Of a stretch of 64,000 nucleotides of DNA, positions 25,669-34,751 are shown one piece after another. The stretch comes from Saccharospirillum sp039982735 (lineage in GTDB: Bacteria > Pseudomonadota > Gammaproteobacteria > Pseudomonadales > Natronospirillaceae). The notes below the pieces were generated by a model, which saw nothing but the letters and a program-made list of their open reading frames with translations, was not told the origin of the DNA and did no database searches. Each line of letters opens with the position of its first letter. Positions within the stretch are counted from its first letter, which is position 1. The translations under genes and the position numbers were made by a program. The stretch is from the NCBI RefSeq assembly GCF_039982735.1, contig NZ_JBDWXV010000020.1, positions 140,063 through 204,062 of the forward strand, written 5' to 3'.

Positions 25669-27438
25669 CTAGAACAACCCATATCGCAGGCTGATCACCA
25701 CGAGAGTCGAAGCGCCTATGAGGATATTCATTGGCAAACCGACCTTCAGGTAATCACTGAACCGGTAGCCGCCCGGGCCCATCACCATCAGGTTGGTCTG
25801 GTAGCCAAGTGGGGTGGCGAAGCTGGCCGAGGCGGCCATCATCACGCCGATGATGAAGGGTTCGGCGGCCACGTTCGCGGCAGTGGTGATCGACAATACA
25901 ATCGGCACCATAACCACAGCTGCGGCGTTGTTGGTGATGATTTCGGTCAGTACCGAGACGGTAAAATACACCATAATCAGCATCAGCAAGGTGTCGCCGC
26001 CGCTCAGCGACACCAGCCACTGGGCGATGACTCCGGCCGCACCGGTAATCTGCAGCGCGTTGCCGAGCGCGAACGAGGCGGCAATGGTCAGCAATACCGG
26101 TGCATCGAGGCTTTTCTGAATCTGGCTGACCCGCAGGCAGCCGGTGGCAATCATCGCCGATGCGCCGAGCAGGGCGGCGTTGAGAATGCTGAGCAAGCCG
26201 ACGGTGGCGCTCAACACCACGACAGCCAGTATCACCCAGGCGAGGCCCGCTTTATCGTGGCGCGGCCGTTCGGTTTCCAGATCGTTGATCAACAGGAAGT
26301 CCTGCGCGTAGTGCTGGCGGCTTACAAAAGCGGGCCGGGCTTCCAGCAACAACACATCACCGGCTTGCAGGCGAATATTGCCGAGGTTGCCCTGAACCCG
26401 TTTGCCATGTCGGGCCACGGCCAACACCACGGCGCCAAAGCGGTCCCGAAAGCGGGCGTCGCGAATGGTTTGGCCGATAACATCGGAGCGGGGCGACAGG
26501 GCGGCTTCGACCAGGCGGCGTTCGGCCCGGTGCTGGTCGAGGCTGGGCTCGTCGTCGTGGGTGGAGGGCACAATGCCCTGAATCCGCAACAAATCGGAAA
26601 TAGCCTGGGTTTCGCCGGCAAACACCAGGCGGTCGCCACCCATCAGTCGTTCTTCAGAGGGCACCGCCGTCACCACGCTGCCCTGGCGTTCAATCTCAAC
26701 CAGATATAAGCGGTCGAGGTTACGCAAGCCAGCCGAATCAACGGTTTTTCCCACCAGAGGCCCGGTCGGGTTCACCCGCACTTCCAGCGTAAATTCCCGC
26801 AGTGAACCAAATTTCTGGGCATCCTGCCGCTCCGGCAAAACCCGGGGAAAGACCCAGATGATGGCGACCAGGCCAATCAGCGCCACAGGTAAGCCAATGG
26901 CGGTAATGGAAAACAGCGACAGCGAGGTATCACCGGTCAGATCCCGGTACAGTCCGTTAACCACCAGGTTGGTGCTGGTGCCCATCAGCGTGAGGGTGCC
27001 CCCCAGAATGGCCGCATAGCTTAGAGGAATCATCAGTTTGGAGGGTGCAATGCCAATGCGGCGGCACCAGGCGTGAATGGCGGGTATCAGCGTCGCAACG
27101 ACCGGAGTGTTGTTCAGAAAACCACTGAGCAGGGCGACCGGGAAGATGATGCGTGCCTGGGCGCGGCGCGGAGAGGTTGGCCGGCCCAGAAACCGGTTTA
27201 CCAGCACATCGACGCCACCGGAATTATGAATGCCGGCGGCGACCACAAACAGGGCTGCTACGGTCATCAGACCCGTGTTGCTGAACCCCGCCAGGGCGGC
27301 TTCGGGGCTGATGATGCCGCTGGCGCTGAGCACAATCATCACCGCCAGCATCACCCAGTGCGGTGCATAGCGGCCGCTGGCCATCGTCGCCAGGGCGATC
27401 AGTGCCAGTGCAATGGTGGCGCAGCCTTGCCAGGTCAT
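25669..27438 (-). CDS. SLC13 family sodium/anion symporter with two RCK_C (TrkA-C) domains
   Basis: 589 residues. N-terminal helices of the CitMHS/DASS type contain NNTPVVATLIPAIHAWC. Two TrkA-C regulatory domains occupy about 205-290 and 310-390 (DRLYLVEIERQGSVV; GDVLLLEARP). The C-terminal transport half contains EIITNNAAAVVMVPIVL and ASFATPLGYQTNLMVMGPGGY. Such proteins import sulfate or dicarboxylates with Na+. It follows the Na/Pi cotransporter gene on the same strand after 144 bp. Confidence 0.9.
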   Translation of the reverse strand: MTWQGCATIALALIALATMASGRYAPHWVMLAVMIVLSASGIISPEAALAGFSNTGLMTVAALFVVAAGIHNSGGVDVLVNRFLGRPTSPRRAQARIIFPVALLSGFLNNTPVVATLIPAIHAWCRRIGIAPSKLMIPLSYAAILGGTLTLMGTSTNLVVNGLYRDLTGDTSLSLFSITAIGLPVALIGLVAIIWVFPRVLPERQDAQKFGSLREFTLEVRVNPTGPLVGKTVDSAGLRNLDRLYLVEIERQGSVVTAVPSEERLMGGDRLVFAGETQAISDLLRIQGIVPSTHDDEPSLDQHRAERRLVEAALSPRSDVIGQTIRDARFRDRFGAVVLAVARHGKRVQGNLGNIRLQAGDVLLLEARPAFVSRQHYAQDFLLINDLETERPRHDKAGLAWVILAVVVLSATVGLLSILNAALLGASAMIATGCLRVSQIQKSLDAPVLLTIAASFALGNALQITGAAGVIAQWLVSLSGGDTLLMLIMVYFTVSVLTEIITNNAAAVVMVPIVLSITTAANVAAEPFIIGVMMAASASFATPLGYQTNLMVMGPGGYRFSDYLKVGLPMNILIGASTLVVISLRYGLF

Positions 27439-27582
27439 TCAGGGGTGCTCCCGATTGGAAAACCCCAAGAGTAACCAAGGGCGATGATTCTATAAATGAA
27501 TTAAAAAGAATCTATAGGTAACTAATTGATATAAGAAGGCTCAAACTGGAAACCCGGTCGCTGGTACGGGTTATCTCCACAG

Positions 27583-29226
27583 TCAATCGCCCGAGGCAGA
27601 AGCCACTTCCGCTTTCTTGCGCTTGATCACCGGGTAGGCCACGGCGGTCAGGTGGGAGCAGATGCGCTGCATATCGCGCAGTACGTCGATGAATATCTGC
27701 GTCGACAACAAGTTCTCTGAGTGGTGACCACCCAACTGGTCGAGGTGGGCATGGCGTGCCGCCATGATCTCGGTGCGGTAGTTGCGTTTTACCGAGAGCA
27801 GGTCCTGGGCGAGGGTCAGGCTATCGCTGGTAAAAACCGCCTGCGACAGGCGGAACGCGTCGACCAACTCATCGTGCAATCGGTTGAGCACGGCTTTTTC
27901 TTCCGCATCGAACTCCACATTGTTGCGCACTTTGGTGCGCGCCTGGTGCATTAGGCTGGCATCGATGATGTCGCCAATGTGTTCCAGGTTGGTCATGTAG
28001 ATGATGATTTCACGGCGCAGCGGTTGCGTCGAATGGGAGTGATCCGACTTATCGATCGACAGAATGTAATTCAGTGCCTCGCGATGCAGCCGGTCGATGT
28101 CGTCGTCGAGTTCACTGATCTGGCGGGCCAGATCCTTGTCGTCAAACGCATCCATGCTGTTGTTCAGCATGCGAAATACAACATCGGCAATGTGCATCGC
28201 CTCGTTGCGCACGTTGGCGATTGCCCGGCGCGGATTGTGAATATCGTCGATGGCGAGATAAATGGGCATCTCGTCTTCCTGCGACAAATCGGTGCCTTCT
28301 TCCTCGCCGGGGGCTGTGCGGCTGATCAGCGGCAACAACCAGGGTAGGAACAGGAGCAGCAGCAGGCCGTTGATCAGATTCAACAGACTGTGCGCGACGA
28401 CGATGCCAACAGAGCCGCCGGGCAGGAAATCGCTCAGATGCCCGGCCGTCAGGGTCAAAATCAGCAAGCCAAGTACCATGGCGATACCGCGGAAGATCAG
28501 ATTGCCAATCACCACCTGTCGGCCCTTGCGGTTCAGTGACCAGCCGGCGACCAGCGCGGGCATGGCGCCACCGAGGTTCGCACCCAGCAACATAAACAGC
28601 CCCGCATTCATGCTGATCGCATCGTCGCTGACGAATTGGGCAATCAGCAACACGCTGGCCAGGGTGGAATGAATCAGCCAGGTCAGAATGGCCAGCATGG
28701 TAATGGCCAGCGCCGAGTCAGATTCTACCCGGTTGATGATCAGCGTGGTGATATCACTGTGGCTCAGCATCGAGGTGGACTGGCCAATCAGATCGAGCGA
28801 TAGCAGCACCAGGCCCACACCAATGGTAATGCGCCCGGCGTGTTTCCAGGCCCGGCTTGTGCTGTTTTTGAAAAAGACAAAACCGAGCAGTACCAGCGGT
28901 AATGCCAGCGCCTGAACATCGAGGTTGAGCAGAAACGCCGCTAGGCTTGCGCCGAATTCAGCGCCGAGTACGGTGGCCAGTGCCGCCGTAAGCGTCATCA
29001 TGTTGGAGGCGGTAAACCCGCCGACCATCAACACAACCGCCGTCGACGATTGCAACAGAAACGCCGCGCTGACACCGCTGCTGAACGCGAGTGGGCGATT
29101 GCGGGTGGTTTTACGCAGCAGACGCTCCATCCTGCTGCCCAGCAGCCGGCTGAAACCGGTTTGGACCATGCGTATGCCCCACAGCAGCAGGGCAATGGCG
29201 CCGGCCAGTTGAATCAGAACTCCCAT
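27583..29226 (-). CDS. Na/Pi cotransporter family protein with C-terminal PhoU-like domain
   Basis: 547 residues. Two NptA/PNaS repeats with the QSSTA signature (FLLQSSTAVVLMVGGF) and a second, less exact copy (LIHSTLASVLLIAQ) make up the membrane part to about residue 310. The rest is a helical PhoU-like domain (LARQISELDDDIDRLHREAL). It moves phosphate with Na+ across the inner membrane. It begins six bases after the HAD phosphatase gene, so it probably belongs to the long ugp transcript, which fits release of phosphate from glycerol-3-phosphate. Confidence 0.9.
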   Translation of the reverse strand: MGVLIQLAGAIALLLWGIRMVQTGFSRLLGSRMERLLRKTTRNRPLAFSSGVSAAFLLQSSTAVVLMVGGFTASNMMTLTAALATVLGAEFGASLAAFLLNLDVQALALPLVLLGFVFFKNSTSRAWKHAGRITIGVGLVLLSLDLIGQSTSMLSHSDITTLIINRVESDSALAITMLAILTWLIHSTLASVLLIAQFVSDDAISMNAGLFMLLGANLGGAMPALVAGWSLNRKGRQVVIGNLIFRGIAMVLGLLILTLTAGHLSDFLPGGSVGIVVAHSLLNLINGLLLLLFLPWLLPLISRTAPGEEEGTDLSQEDEMPIYLAIDDIHNPRRAIANVRNEAMHIADVVFRMLNNSMDAFDDKDLARQISELDDDIDRLHREALNYILSIDKSDHSHSTQPLRREIIIYMTNLEHIGDIIDASLMHQARTKVRNNVEFDAEEKAVLNRLHDELVDAFRLSQAVFTSDSLTLAQDLLSVKRNYRTEIMAARHAHLDQLGGHHSENLLSTQIFIDVLRDMQRICSHLTAVAYPVIKRKKAEVASASGD

Positions 29227-29232
29227 GTTCCG

Positions 29233-30024
29233 TTATTGTCCCAGTGTTGTTGCCTGGCCTTTGGTTGCCAGCCAGGTCTGTATCAGTTCAGTAACCCCAT
29301 CGCCCGAGGCAGAGGGCGTTATGGCTTTCGGGTGGTGCGTCATGTGCTCAAGGTGTCGGCCAATATTGGCAACACCCACCGAGTTCGGGAAAAACTCGAA
29401 CATGCTTTCATCGTTGGGGGCATCGCCGACGAAGACGACCTGTTGTTGCATCTGGGTATCGGCCAGTTGCCATTGCTCGGCCAGCATGCGGCGAGCCATG
29501 GCACCTTTATCGAAGGCACCGCGCCAGACATTGATGTGGATTGAGCTCTTTTTCACGCTGAACCCAGCCTGTCGCAGTGAGTGTACCACGGTGTCGGCCT
29601 GCACCGGAGTCAGACGAGCGTCCTGATTGTAATCGATCGCGACATCGACGTGCCGGAACGACTGGTCTTTGGCGTATTTCACCTCAAATGGCAGCGCCAA
29701 ATTATCGACCGTCTGCACAATGGCGGCCTGGTCCGCCCGGTGGGTCACCCGATCCTGCCAGTAGTGCCAGCGTGTGCGTTGTTCCGGGTCTTTGACAATA
29801 TAGAAACCACCGCTTTCGCCAATCACACCGGCCACCGGCCAGGTACGGATGATCTGATCGCACCAGCCGGCGCAGCCACCGGTCACCGGAATGATATGAA
29901 TACCGGCATCGGCCAGTGCCCAGAGTGCCTGGTAGGTTTGCGGCAGCAGTCGGCCGTGGGTGGTCAGGGTGTCGTCGACGTCGGTTAACAGGAACCGCGC
30001 CTGGCTAAAATCCAGAGTGTTCAT
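29233..30024 (-). CDS. HAD-IIB family phosphatase
   Basis: 263 residues with HAD motif I DVDDTLT (nucleophile is the first Asp), motif II PVTGG, the Lys of motif III in GAFDKGAMA, and motif IV GDAPNDESMF. The cap is of the C2B type (about 85-185), as in sucrose- or mannosyl-phosphoglycerate phosphatases. Its start overlaps the DeoR regulator stop by four bases. The likely substrate is a phosphorylated sugar or glycerol derivative linked to the ugp operon; which one is not clear from sequence. Confidence 0.85.
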   Translation of the reverse strand: MNTLDFSQARFLLTDVDDTLTTHGRLLPQTYQALWALADAGIHIIPVTGGCAGWCDQIIRTWPVAGVIGESGGFYIVKDPEQRTRWHYWQDRVTHRADQAAIVQTVDNLALPFEVKYAKDQSFRHVDVAIDYNQDARLTPVQADTVVHSLRQAGFSVKKSSIHINVWRGAFDKGAMARRMLAEQWQLADTQMQQQVVFVGDAPNDESMFEFFPNSVGVANIGRHLEHMTHHPKAITPSASGDGVTELIQTWLATKGQATTLGQ

Positions 30025-30833
30025 TCGTTGGGGGTGACCTCTGTGTCAGTAGGTGCTGCGTGCGAATCATCGGCCGGGTTGCCGGTTTCAAAAACGGTCA
30101 GTGCGGTGGGTCGCCAGTCGGCCCGGCCGTCGGGGAGTTGATCGGTTACGAACCAGTCCAGAGCGGTAAAGGGCGCAACCCGGGCCAGCGCCTGGCGCTC
30201 CCATTTACTGGCATCGGCGACCAGTACCCGGTGCCGGCTGTTATCCAGAATGGCGCGGCTGATCTGGGCCTCGCGCATGTCGAAGTCCATCAGGCCGCGC
30301 TCCGGATCGAGGCTGCCGGTGCCGATCAGGCCATAATCGGCGTAGTAATCGGAAAAGAAGCGGGTGGTTTCCTGGCCGACCACATCGTGGTCGTTGTGGC
30401 GCAACTGACCACCGGAGACGATGACATCGATGTTGGGACAGCTGCACAACAGCGAGGCAATGTTGAGGTTGTTGGTCAGCACCTTCAGCCCCTGATGTTG
30501 CGACAGTTCCCGCGCCACAAACTCCAGAGTGGTGCCGATGCCCAGAAACACCGAGGAGTTGTCCGGAATCATCGCCGCGACTTTGCGGGCAATGGATTGT
30601 TTGGCGAACTGGTTCAGCACCTGGCGAGAGGTGAACGACAAATTGGATACCGAAGAGGGCAGGCTGACGCCACCATAGCGCCGTCGCAACAGCCCGCTTT
30701 CGCACAGCTGGTTGATGTCGCGTCGAATGGTTTGCGGCGTTACCCCAAACCGGTCGACCAGGGCATCCACTTCAAGATGCTCCTGCAGCTGTGCCCAGTC
30801 GAGAATGGCTTGTTGGCGTTCTGTGATTTTCAT
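30021..30833 (-). CDS. DeoR/GlpR family transcriptional regulator
   Basis: 270 residues from the ATG at 30833; an in-frame TTG seven codons upstream is less likely. The N-terminal helix-turn-helix contains VTPQTIRRDINQLCESGLLRRRYGG, and the C-terminal DeoRC sensor domain contains SVFLGIGTTLEFVARELS and TNNLNIASLL. It belongs to the GlpR branch, which senses glycerol-3-phosphate. It lies downstream of ugpQ in the same transcription unit. Direct repeats of TCGAACGA-type sequence upstream of ugpB are its probable operators. Confidence 0.9.
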   Translation of the reverse strand: MKITERQQAILDWAQLQEHLEVDALVDRFGVTPQTIRRDINQLCESGLLRRRYGGVSLPSSVSNLSFTSRQVLNQFAKQSIARKVAAMIPDNSSVFLGIGTTLEFVARELSQHQGLKVLTNNLNIASLLCSCPNIDVIVSGGQLRHNDHDVVGQETTRFFSDYYADYGLIGTGSLDPERGLMDFDMREAQISRAILDNSRHRVLVADASKWERQALARVAPFTALDWFVTDQLPDGRADWRPTALTVFETGNPADDSHAAPTDTEVTPNE

Positions 30834-30903
30834 CGGCTCACGGTTCCGGTGCAAAAACAGGGTTCAGGCTGGCCACAACGGGCGCCAGTGACCCCTTGTG
30901 GTG

Positions 30904-31632
30904 TTACCGGCTAGCGCCGAGCAACAGTGGGTCGTCGGTGATAATACCATCAACACCCAGCTGCAGAAGGTGCGCTGCCCGCTCAGGCTCGTTCACGGTG
31001 TAGCAATACAGGTCGAGACCGCTGGCGCGAATCTGGCTTACCTGCTCCACCGAAAGATACCGATGGTCGCAGTGCACACTCACCAGGTTCAGCTCTTCCG
31101 CGATCTCTGCCCAGTCGTTGGGAATACGCTCCCACAGGTGGCCGCATTGCCAGTCAGGCCGCCAATGGTGCAACAAATTCAGCACCTCGGAGTTGAAACT
31201 CGAGATCAGCAGTTTGTCAGTATCGCGCCACTGAGTGTCCAGCACCTTAATGGTATCGAACACAATCTGCTCGGGTGTAAACTCCGGGTAGACCTTGATC
31301 TCCAGGTTCAGGCCGAGCCCCAGTGTCTGTATATGATCCAGCGCCTGGCTCAGGGTCGCCATGCGTTCACCGCTGTAGTCCGTCGAAAAATGGCTGCCGA
31401 TATCCAGTGATGCCACATCTTCCCAGCGCTGGTCGCACAGCCGGCCCCGGGCCGAGGTCAGTCGGCCGAGCTGGTCGTCGTGAAACATCACCAGAGTACC
31501 ATCACCCAGGCGGTTGACGTCGATTTCCACCCAGGGTGTGCCGATCTCGTGGGTTTTGGTCATCGCCCCCAGGGTATTTTCCGGTGCCAGTAACGACGCA
31601 CCGCGATGAGCGATCAGGCGGCTGGCAATCAT
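30904..31632 (-). CDS. ugpQ: Cytoplasmic glycerophosphodiester phosphodiesterase
   Basis: 242 residues, a TIM-barrel GDPD without signal peptide. The catalytic motif IAHRGASLLAPENTL at the N-terminus is followed by VEIDVNRLGDGTLVMFHDDQLGR. It hydrolyses glycerophosphodiesters to glycerol-3-phosphate and an alcohol after import by the Ugp transporter. The ATG overlaps the ugpC stop by four bases, the arrangement known from ugpBAECQ operons. Confidence 0.92.
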   Translation of the reverse strand: MIASRLIAHRGASLLAPENTLGAMTKTHEIGTPWVEIDVNRLGDGTLVMFHDDQLGRLTSARGRLCDQRWEDVASLDIGSHFSTDYSGERMATLSQALDHIQTLGLGLNLEIKVYPEFTPEQIVFDTIKVLDTQWRDTDKLLISSFNSEVLNLLHHWRPDWQCGHLWERIPNDWAEIAEELNLVSVHCDHRYLSVEQVSQIRASGLDLYCYTVNEPERAAHLLQLGVDGIITDDPLLLGASR

Positions 31633-32717
31633 GAACCCAGTCTCTTGCCGGTGGCCTTATCAAACAGGTGGCACCGCTCCCGGTCGACGCGCAAGGGCAG
31701 CCGGTGGCCGCGCTTGAATTGCTGTTTGCCAGGCTGCTCCGAGGTGATCAGCGCTTCCGTGCCTGGAAAATAGCCGTACAACAGGGTATCCGCACCCAGC
31801 GGTTCAATCATGTCGACGCTGAGCGTGAAGTCGGCTTCGGTTTCCTCGCAGGCTTCCATGTGTTCCGGGCGAATACCCAGCACCACGTCGAGGTCGTGCG
31901 CATCGTCAGGCAGGTTCGGGTCGTTCAGTTCCAGCACCACATCAGGCGACAGAATCAGCCGGTTGCCGTTCAGACTGGCGTCGAGAAAGTTCATCGCCGG
32001 TGAACCGAGAAAGCCTGCCACGAATTGCGTGGCCGGCTTTTCGTAGAGTTCGATCGGCGGGCCAACCTGTTCGACGTTGCCTTCGTTCATCACCACCAAC
32101 CGGTCAGCCAGAGTCATGGCTTCAACCTGATCGTGCGTTACATAAATTGCGGTGGTCGCAAATTCCTGCTGCAGGCGTTTGATCTCGATGCGCATCTGTA
32201 CCCGCAGTTTGGCATCGAGGTTCGACAGCGGTTCGTCAAACAGAAACACCTTGGGGTTGCGCACAATGGCGCGGCCCATGGCAACGCGCTGGCGCTGCCC
32301 GCCGGAAAGCTGGCCGGGTTTGTTATGCAGCAAATTGGTGATTTCCAGAATCTCGGCGGCTTTCTCGACCTTTTTCTGAATCTCGTCTTTGGGCACCTTA
32401 CGGTTTTTCAGGCCATAGGCCATGTTCTGAAACACCGTCATGTGCGGGTAGAGTGCGTAGTTCTGGAACACCATGGCGATATCGCGCTCGGAGGGTTCCA
32501 GATCATTCACGCGCACCTCGTCGATGTAAAGGTCGCCACCGGTAATGGTTTCCAGCCCGGCGACCATGCGCAACGAGGTGGACTTACCGCAACCGGAAGG
32601 CCCAACCAGCACCAGCATTTCGCCATCGGTAATGTCGAGGTTCAAATTCTCAATCGCCTGATGACCGTTGGCGTAGGTTTTTTTGATGTTTTTCAATGAC
32701 ACTGTGGCCACGTTCAA
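31629..32717 (-). CDS. ugpC: sn-glycerol-3-phosphate ABC transporter ATP-binding protein
   Basis: 362 residues: Walker A GPSGCGKST near residue 40, signature LSGGQRQRVAMGRA, Walker B VFLFDEPLSNLDAKL, and a C-terminal MOI/TOBE domain (about 240-360, VLGIRPEHME). It powers the UgpAE permease. Such MalK/UgpC-type ATPases can serve several CUT1 permeases, so it may also drive the ATPase-less sugar system at 3.3-6.4 kb, though that is inference. Confidence 0.93.
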   Translation of the reverse strand: MNVATVSLKNIKKTYANGHQAIENLNLDITDGEMLVLVGPSGCGKSTSLRMVAGLETITGGDLYIDEVRVNDLEPSERDIAMVFQNYALYPHMTVFQNMAYGLKNRKVPKDEIQKKVEKAAEILEITNLLHNKPGQLSGGQRQRVAMGRAIVRNPKVFLFDEPLSNLDAKLRVQMRIEIKRLQQEFATTAIYVTHDQVEAMTLADRLVVMNEGNVEQVGPPIELYEKPATQFVAGFLGSPAMNFLDASLNGNRLILSPDVVLELNDPNLPDDAHDLDVVLGIRPEHMEACEETEADFTLSVDMIEPLGADTLLYGYFPGTEALITSEQPGKQQFKRGHRLPLRVDRERCHLFDKATGKRLGS

Positions 32718-32723
32718 TCCCCT

Positions 32724-33575
32724 TTATTTTTCCTGCTCAATCAGGCCTTTGACGAATAGTTTTTGCATGCCCAGCACCACAATAACCGGTGGCAGCATGG
32801 CCAGAATGGTGGTGGTCATGATGATGTTCCACGGAATGTTGCCTTCACCGGCCGACATCAGGCGTTTGATCACCATGACGATGGTGTAGTAATCCTCATC
32901 GGTGGTAATCAGCAGCGGCCAGAGGTACTGGTTCCAGCCGTAGATAAACAAGATGACAAACAGGGCAGCAATGTTGTTGACCGACAAGGGCAACAAAATA
33001 TCCTTGAAGAACTTGAACGGGCCCGCGCCGTCTATGCGTGCAGCTTCCATCAGCGAGCTTGGCACTGACATGAAAAACTGCCGGAACAGAAAGGTTGCCG
33101 TAGCACTGGCGATCAGCGGAATAGTCAGGCCGGCATAAGAGTTCAACATGCCAAGGCTGGCGACGACTTCATAAGTGGGCAGAATGCGCACTTCCACCGG
33201 CAGCATCAGCGTCAGGAAAATCAGCCAGAAGCAGGTTTTGCGAAACGGAAACCGGAAATAGACGATGGCATAGGCCGATAGAATGGAAATCACAATCTTA
33301 CCGACGGCGATCACCATGGCCATGATGAAACTGTTCCACATCATCCAGGAGGCCGACACACTGACACCGAGCACGCGCTCTTCGTTAGACAGCACACGCC
33401 GGAAGTTGCCAAAGCCTTCCTCGCCGAACCACAACGGCATCAGACCCGAGACAAATTCGCTCGACGAATTGGTAGAAGCCACCAGAGCAATCCAGATCGG
33501 GAAGCCAATAATAAACACACCCAGAATCAGAACCAGGTGCCGGGTTACGGTAAGCCAGGGGCGATTCTCAACCAT
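32724..33575 (-). CDS. ugpE: sn-glycerol-3-phosphate ABC transporter permease
   Basis: 283 residues with six membrane helices and the EAA loop SLMEAARIDGAGPFKFF. The C-terminus KLFVKGLIEQEK resembles UgpE. Its ATG overlaps the ugpA stop by one base (TGATG), and ugpC follows after 6 bp. Forms the transmembrane channel with UgpA. Confidence 0.92.
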   Translation of the reverse strand: MVENRPWLTVTRHLVLILGVFIIGFPIWIALVASTNSSSEFVSGLMPLWFGEEGFGNFRRVLSNEERVLGVSVSASWMMWNSFIMAMVIAVGKIVISILSAYAIVYFRFPFRKTCFWLIFLTLMLPVEVRILPTYEVVASLGMLNSYAGLTIPLIASATATFLFRQFFMSVPSSLMEAARIDGAGPFKFFKDILLPLSVNNIAALFVILFIYGWNQYLWPLLITTDEDYYTIVMVIKRLMSAGEGNIPWNIIMTTTILAMLPPVIVVLGMQKLFVKGLIEQEK

Positions 33576-34456
33576 CAGTATTGCACCTTCTTCTCAACGT
33601 AACGGAACTGAACGACCGTCAGCGTAATCACAATAATCATCAGGATGACCGACTGGGCCGCCGAGCCGCCCAGATCAAGCCCGACAAAACCGTCTTCGTA
33701 CACCTTGTACACCAGCGTCTTGGTTGAGCTGCCAGGCCCGCCTAGGGTGGTGGCGTGAATCACACCGAAGGTTTCAAAGAAGGCATACACAATGTTCACC
33801 ACCAGCAAGAAGAAAGCAGTGGGAGAGAGCAACGGAAACACAATTTGCCAGAACCGTTTGAACGGACTGGCGCCATCGATGGCCGCCGCTTCAATCAGCG
33901 AGCGGGGAATGGCCTGCAGACCTGCCAGGAAAAACAAAAAGTTATAGCTGATCTGTTTCCAGGCCGAGGCAATCACCACCACCGTCATCGCTTCACCGGA
34001 ATTGACGTAGTGGTTCCAGTCATAACCGAAGGCGCCCATCCAGAACGGCAACACACCCATGGAAGGGTTAAACATCAGCCACCACAACACGGCAGCAACA
34101 ACCGGTGCCACCGCATAGGGCCAGATCAACAGCGTTTTATAGGCGGAAGCGCCTTTCACCACCCGGTCGGCCATCGCCGCTAGCAACAGCGCGAGAATCA
34201 TACCGACCAGTGCGACCATGGCGCTGAACACAAAGGTAACGCGGACACTGTTCCAGTATTCCGGGTCTTCCAGCAAATAGATGAAGTTCTCGAACCAGAC
34301 AAACTCCACCGAGAAACCAAAGGCATCTTCAATCAGAAAAGATTGATAGAGCGCCTGACCCGCAGGCCAGATAAAAAACACCAGCGTGATAATCAGCTGG
34401 GGGGCAAGCAAAAAAAAGGGCAGCACTTTATGGCTGAAAACCGCATTGTCGTGCAT
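33575..34456 (-). CDS. ugpA: sn-glycerol-3-phosphate ABC transporter permease
   Basis: 293 residues, six helices, EAA loop SLIEAAAIDGASPFKRFW. The N-terminus VLPFFLLAPQLIITLVFFIWPAG is characteristic of UgpA, as is FFETFGVIHATT. It follows ugpB after about 295 bp that contain a large structured repeat, and is coupled to ugpE downstream. Confidence 0.92.
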   Translation of the reverse strand: MHDNAVFSHKVLPFFLLAPQLIITLVFFIWPAGQALYQSFLIEDAFGFSVEFVWFENFIYLLEDPEYWNSVRVTFVFSAMVALVGMILALLLAAMADRVVKGASAYKTLLIWPYAVAPVVAAVLWWLMFNPSMGVLPFWMGAFGYDWNHYVNSGEAMTVVVIASAWKQISYNFLFFLAGLQAIPRSLIEAAAIDGASPFKRFWQIVFPLLSPTAFFLLVVNIVYAFFETFGVIHATTLGGPGSSTKTLVYKVYEDGFVGLDLGGSAAQSVILMIIVITLTVVQFRYVEKKVQY

Positions 34457-34751
34457 GGTTTGGCTCGTTGCGCAAAAGTGAAAAAGGACGCCGGCAACTA
34501 CGAGAGGATTGCTCTGAGGTGCCGGCGTTAAAAAGAGCTGGGAGGCTCCTTAGTAATGTCATGCAATGTAAAGTTTCGGAGTTCGCCGAAGATGCCAGCG
34601 GCGGGTGCCGGGTATGCTCCTGCGGGGTAGTCCGAAACATGGATGTTTCGGCCTAGGCTCCACGGATGGATTTACGCCGACCCCGCAGGAGCATACCCGG
34701 TAGCCGGTGCGGCCCAGGGACTCCCAGCCGTCCCGAACTCCAATACTATCT
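34457..34751. other. Intergenic region between ugpB and ugpA
   Basis: 295 bp without a gene. It is dominated by the three-way-junction repeat at 34600-34710, described separately. The remaining about 140 bp next to ugpA show no further element I can support; a ribosome-binding site before ugpA is not strong. Confidence 0.5.
34600..34710 (+). repeat. Structured three-way-junction repeat, copy 1
   Basis: The outer stem P1 is a perfect 20-bp inverted repeat (34608-34627 with 34681-34700). Inside are P2, CCGAAACAT/ATGTTTCGG around GG, and P3, a GGC...GCC arm enclosing TCCA/TGGA. Single-stranded TAGT and the CCTAGG segment join them. It matches copy 2 at 40600-40712 over its whole length, with changes that keep pairing. 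It separates ugpB from ugpA and could act as a terminator-like or stabilising RNA element, or be a dispersed non-coding repeat. Confidence 0.85.
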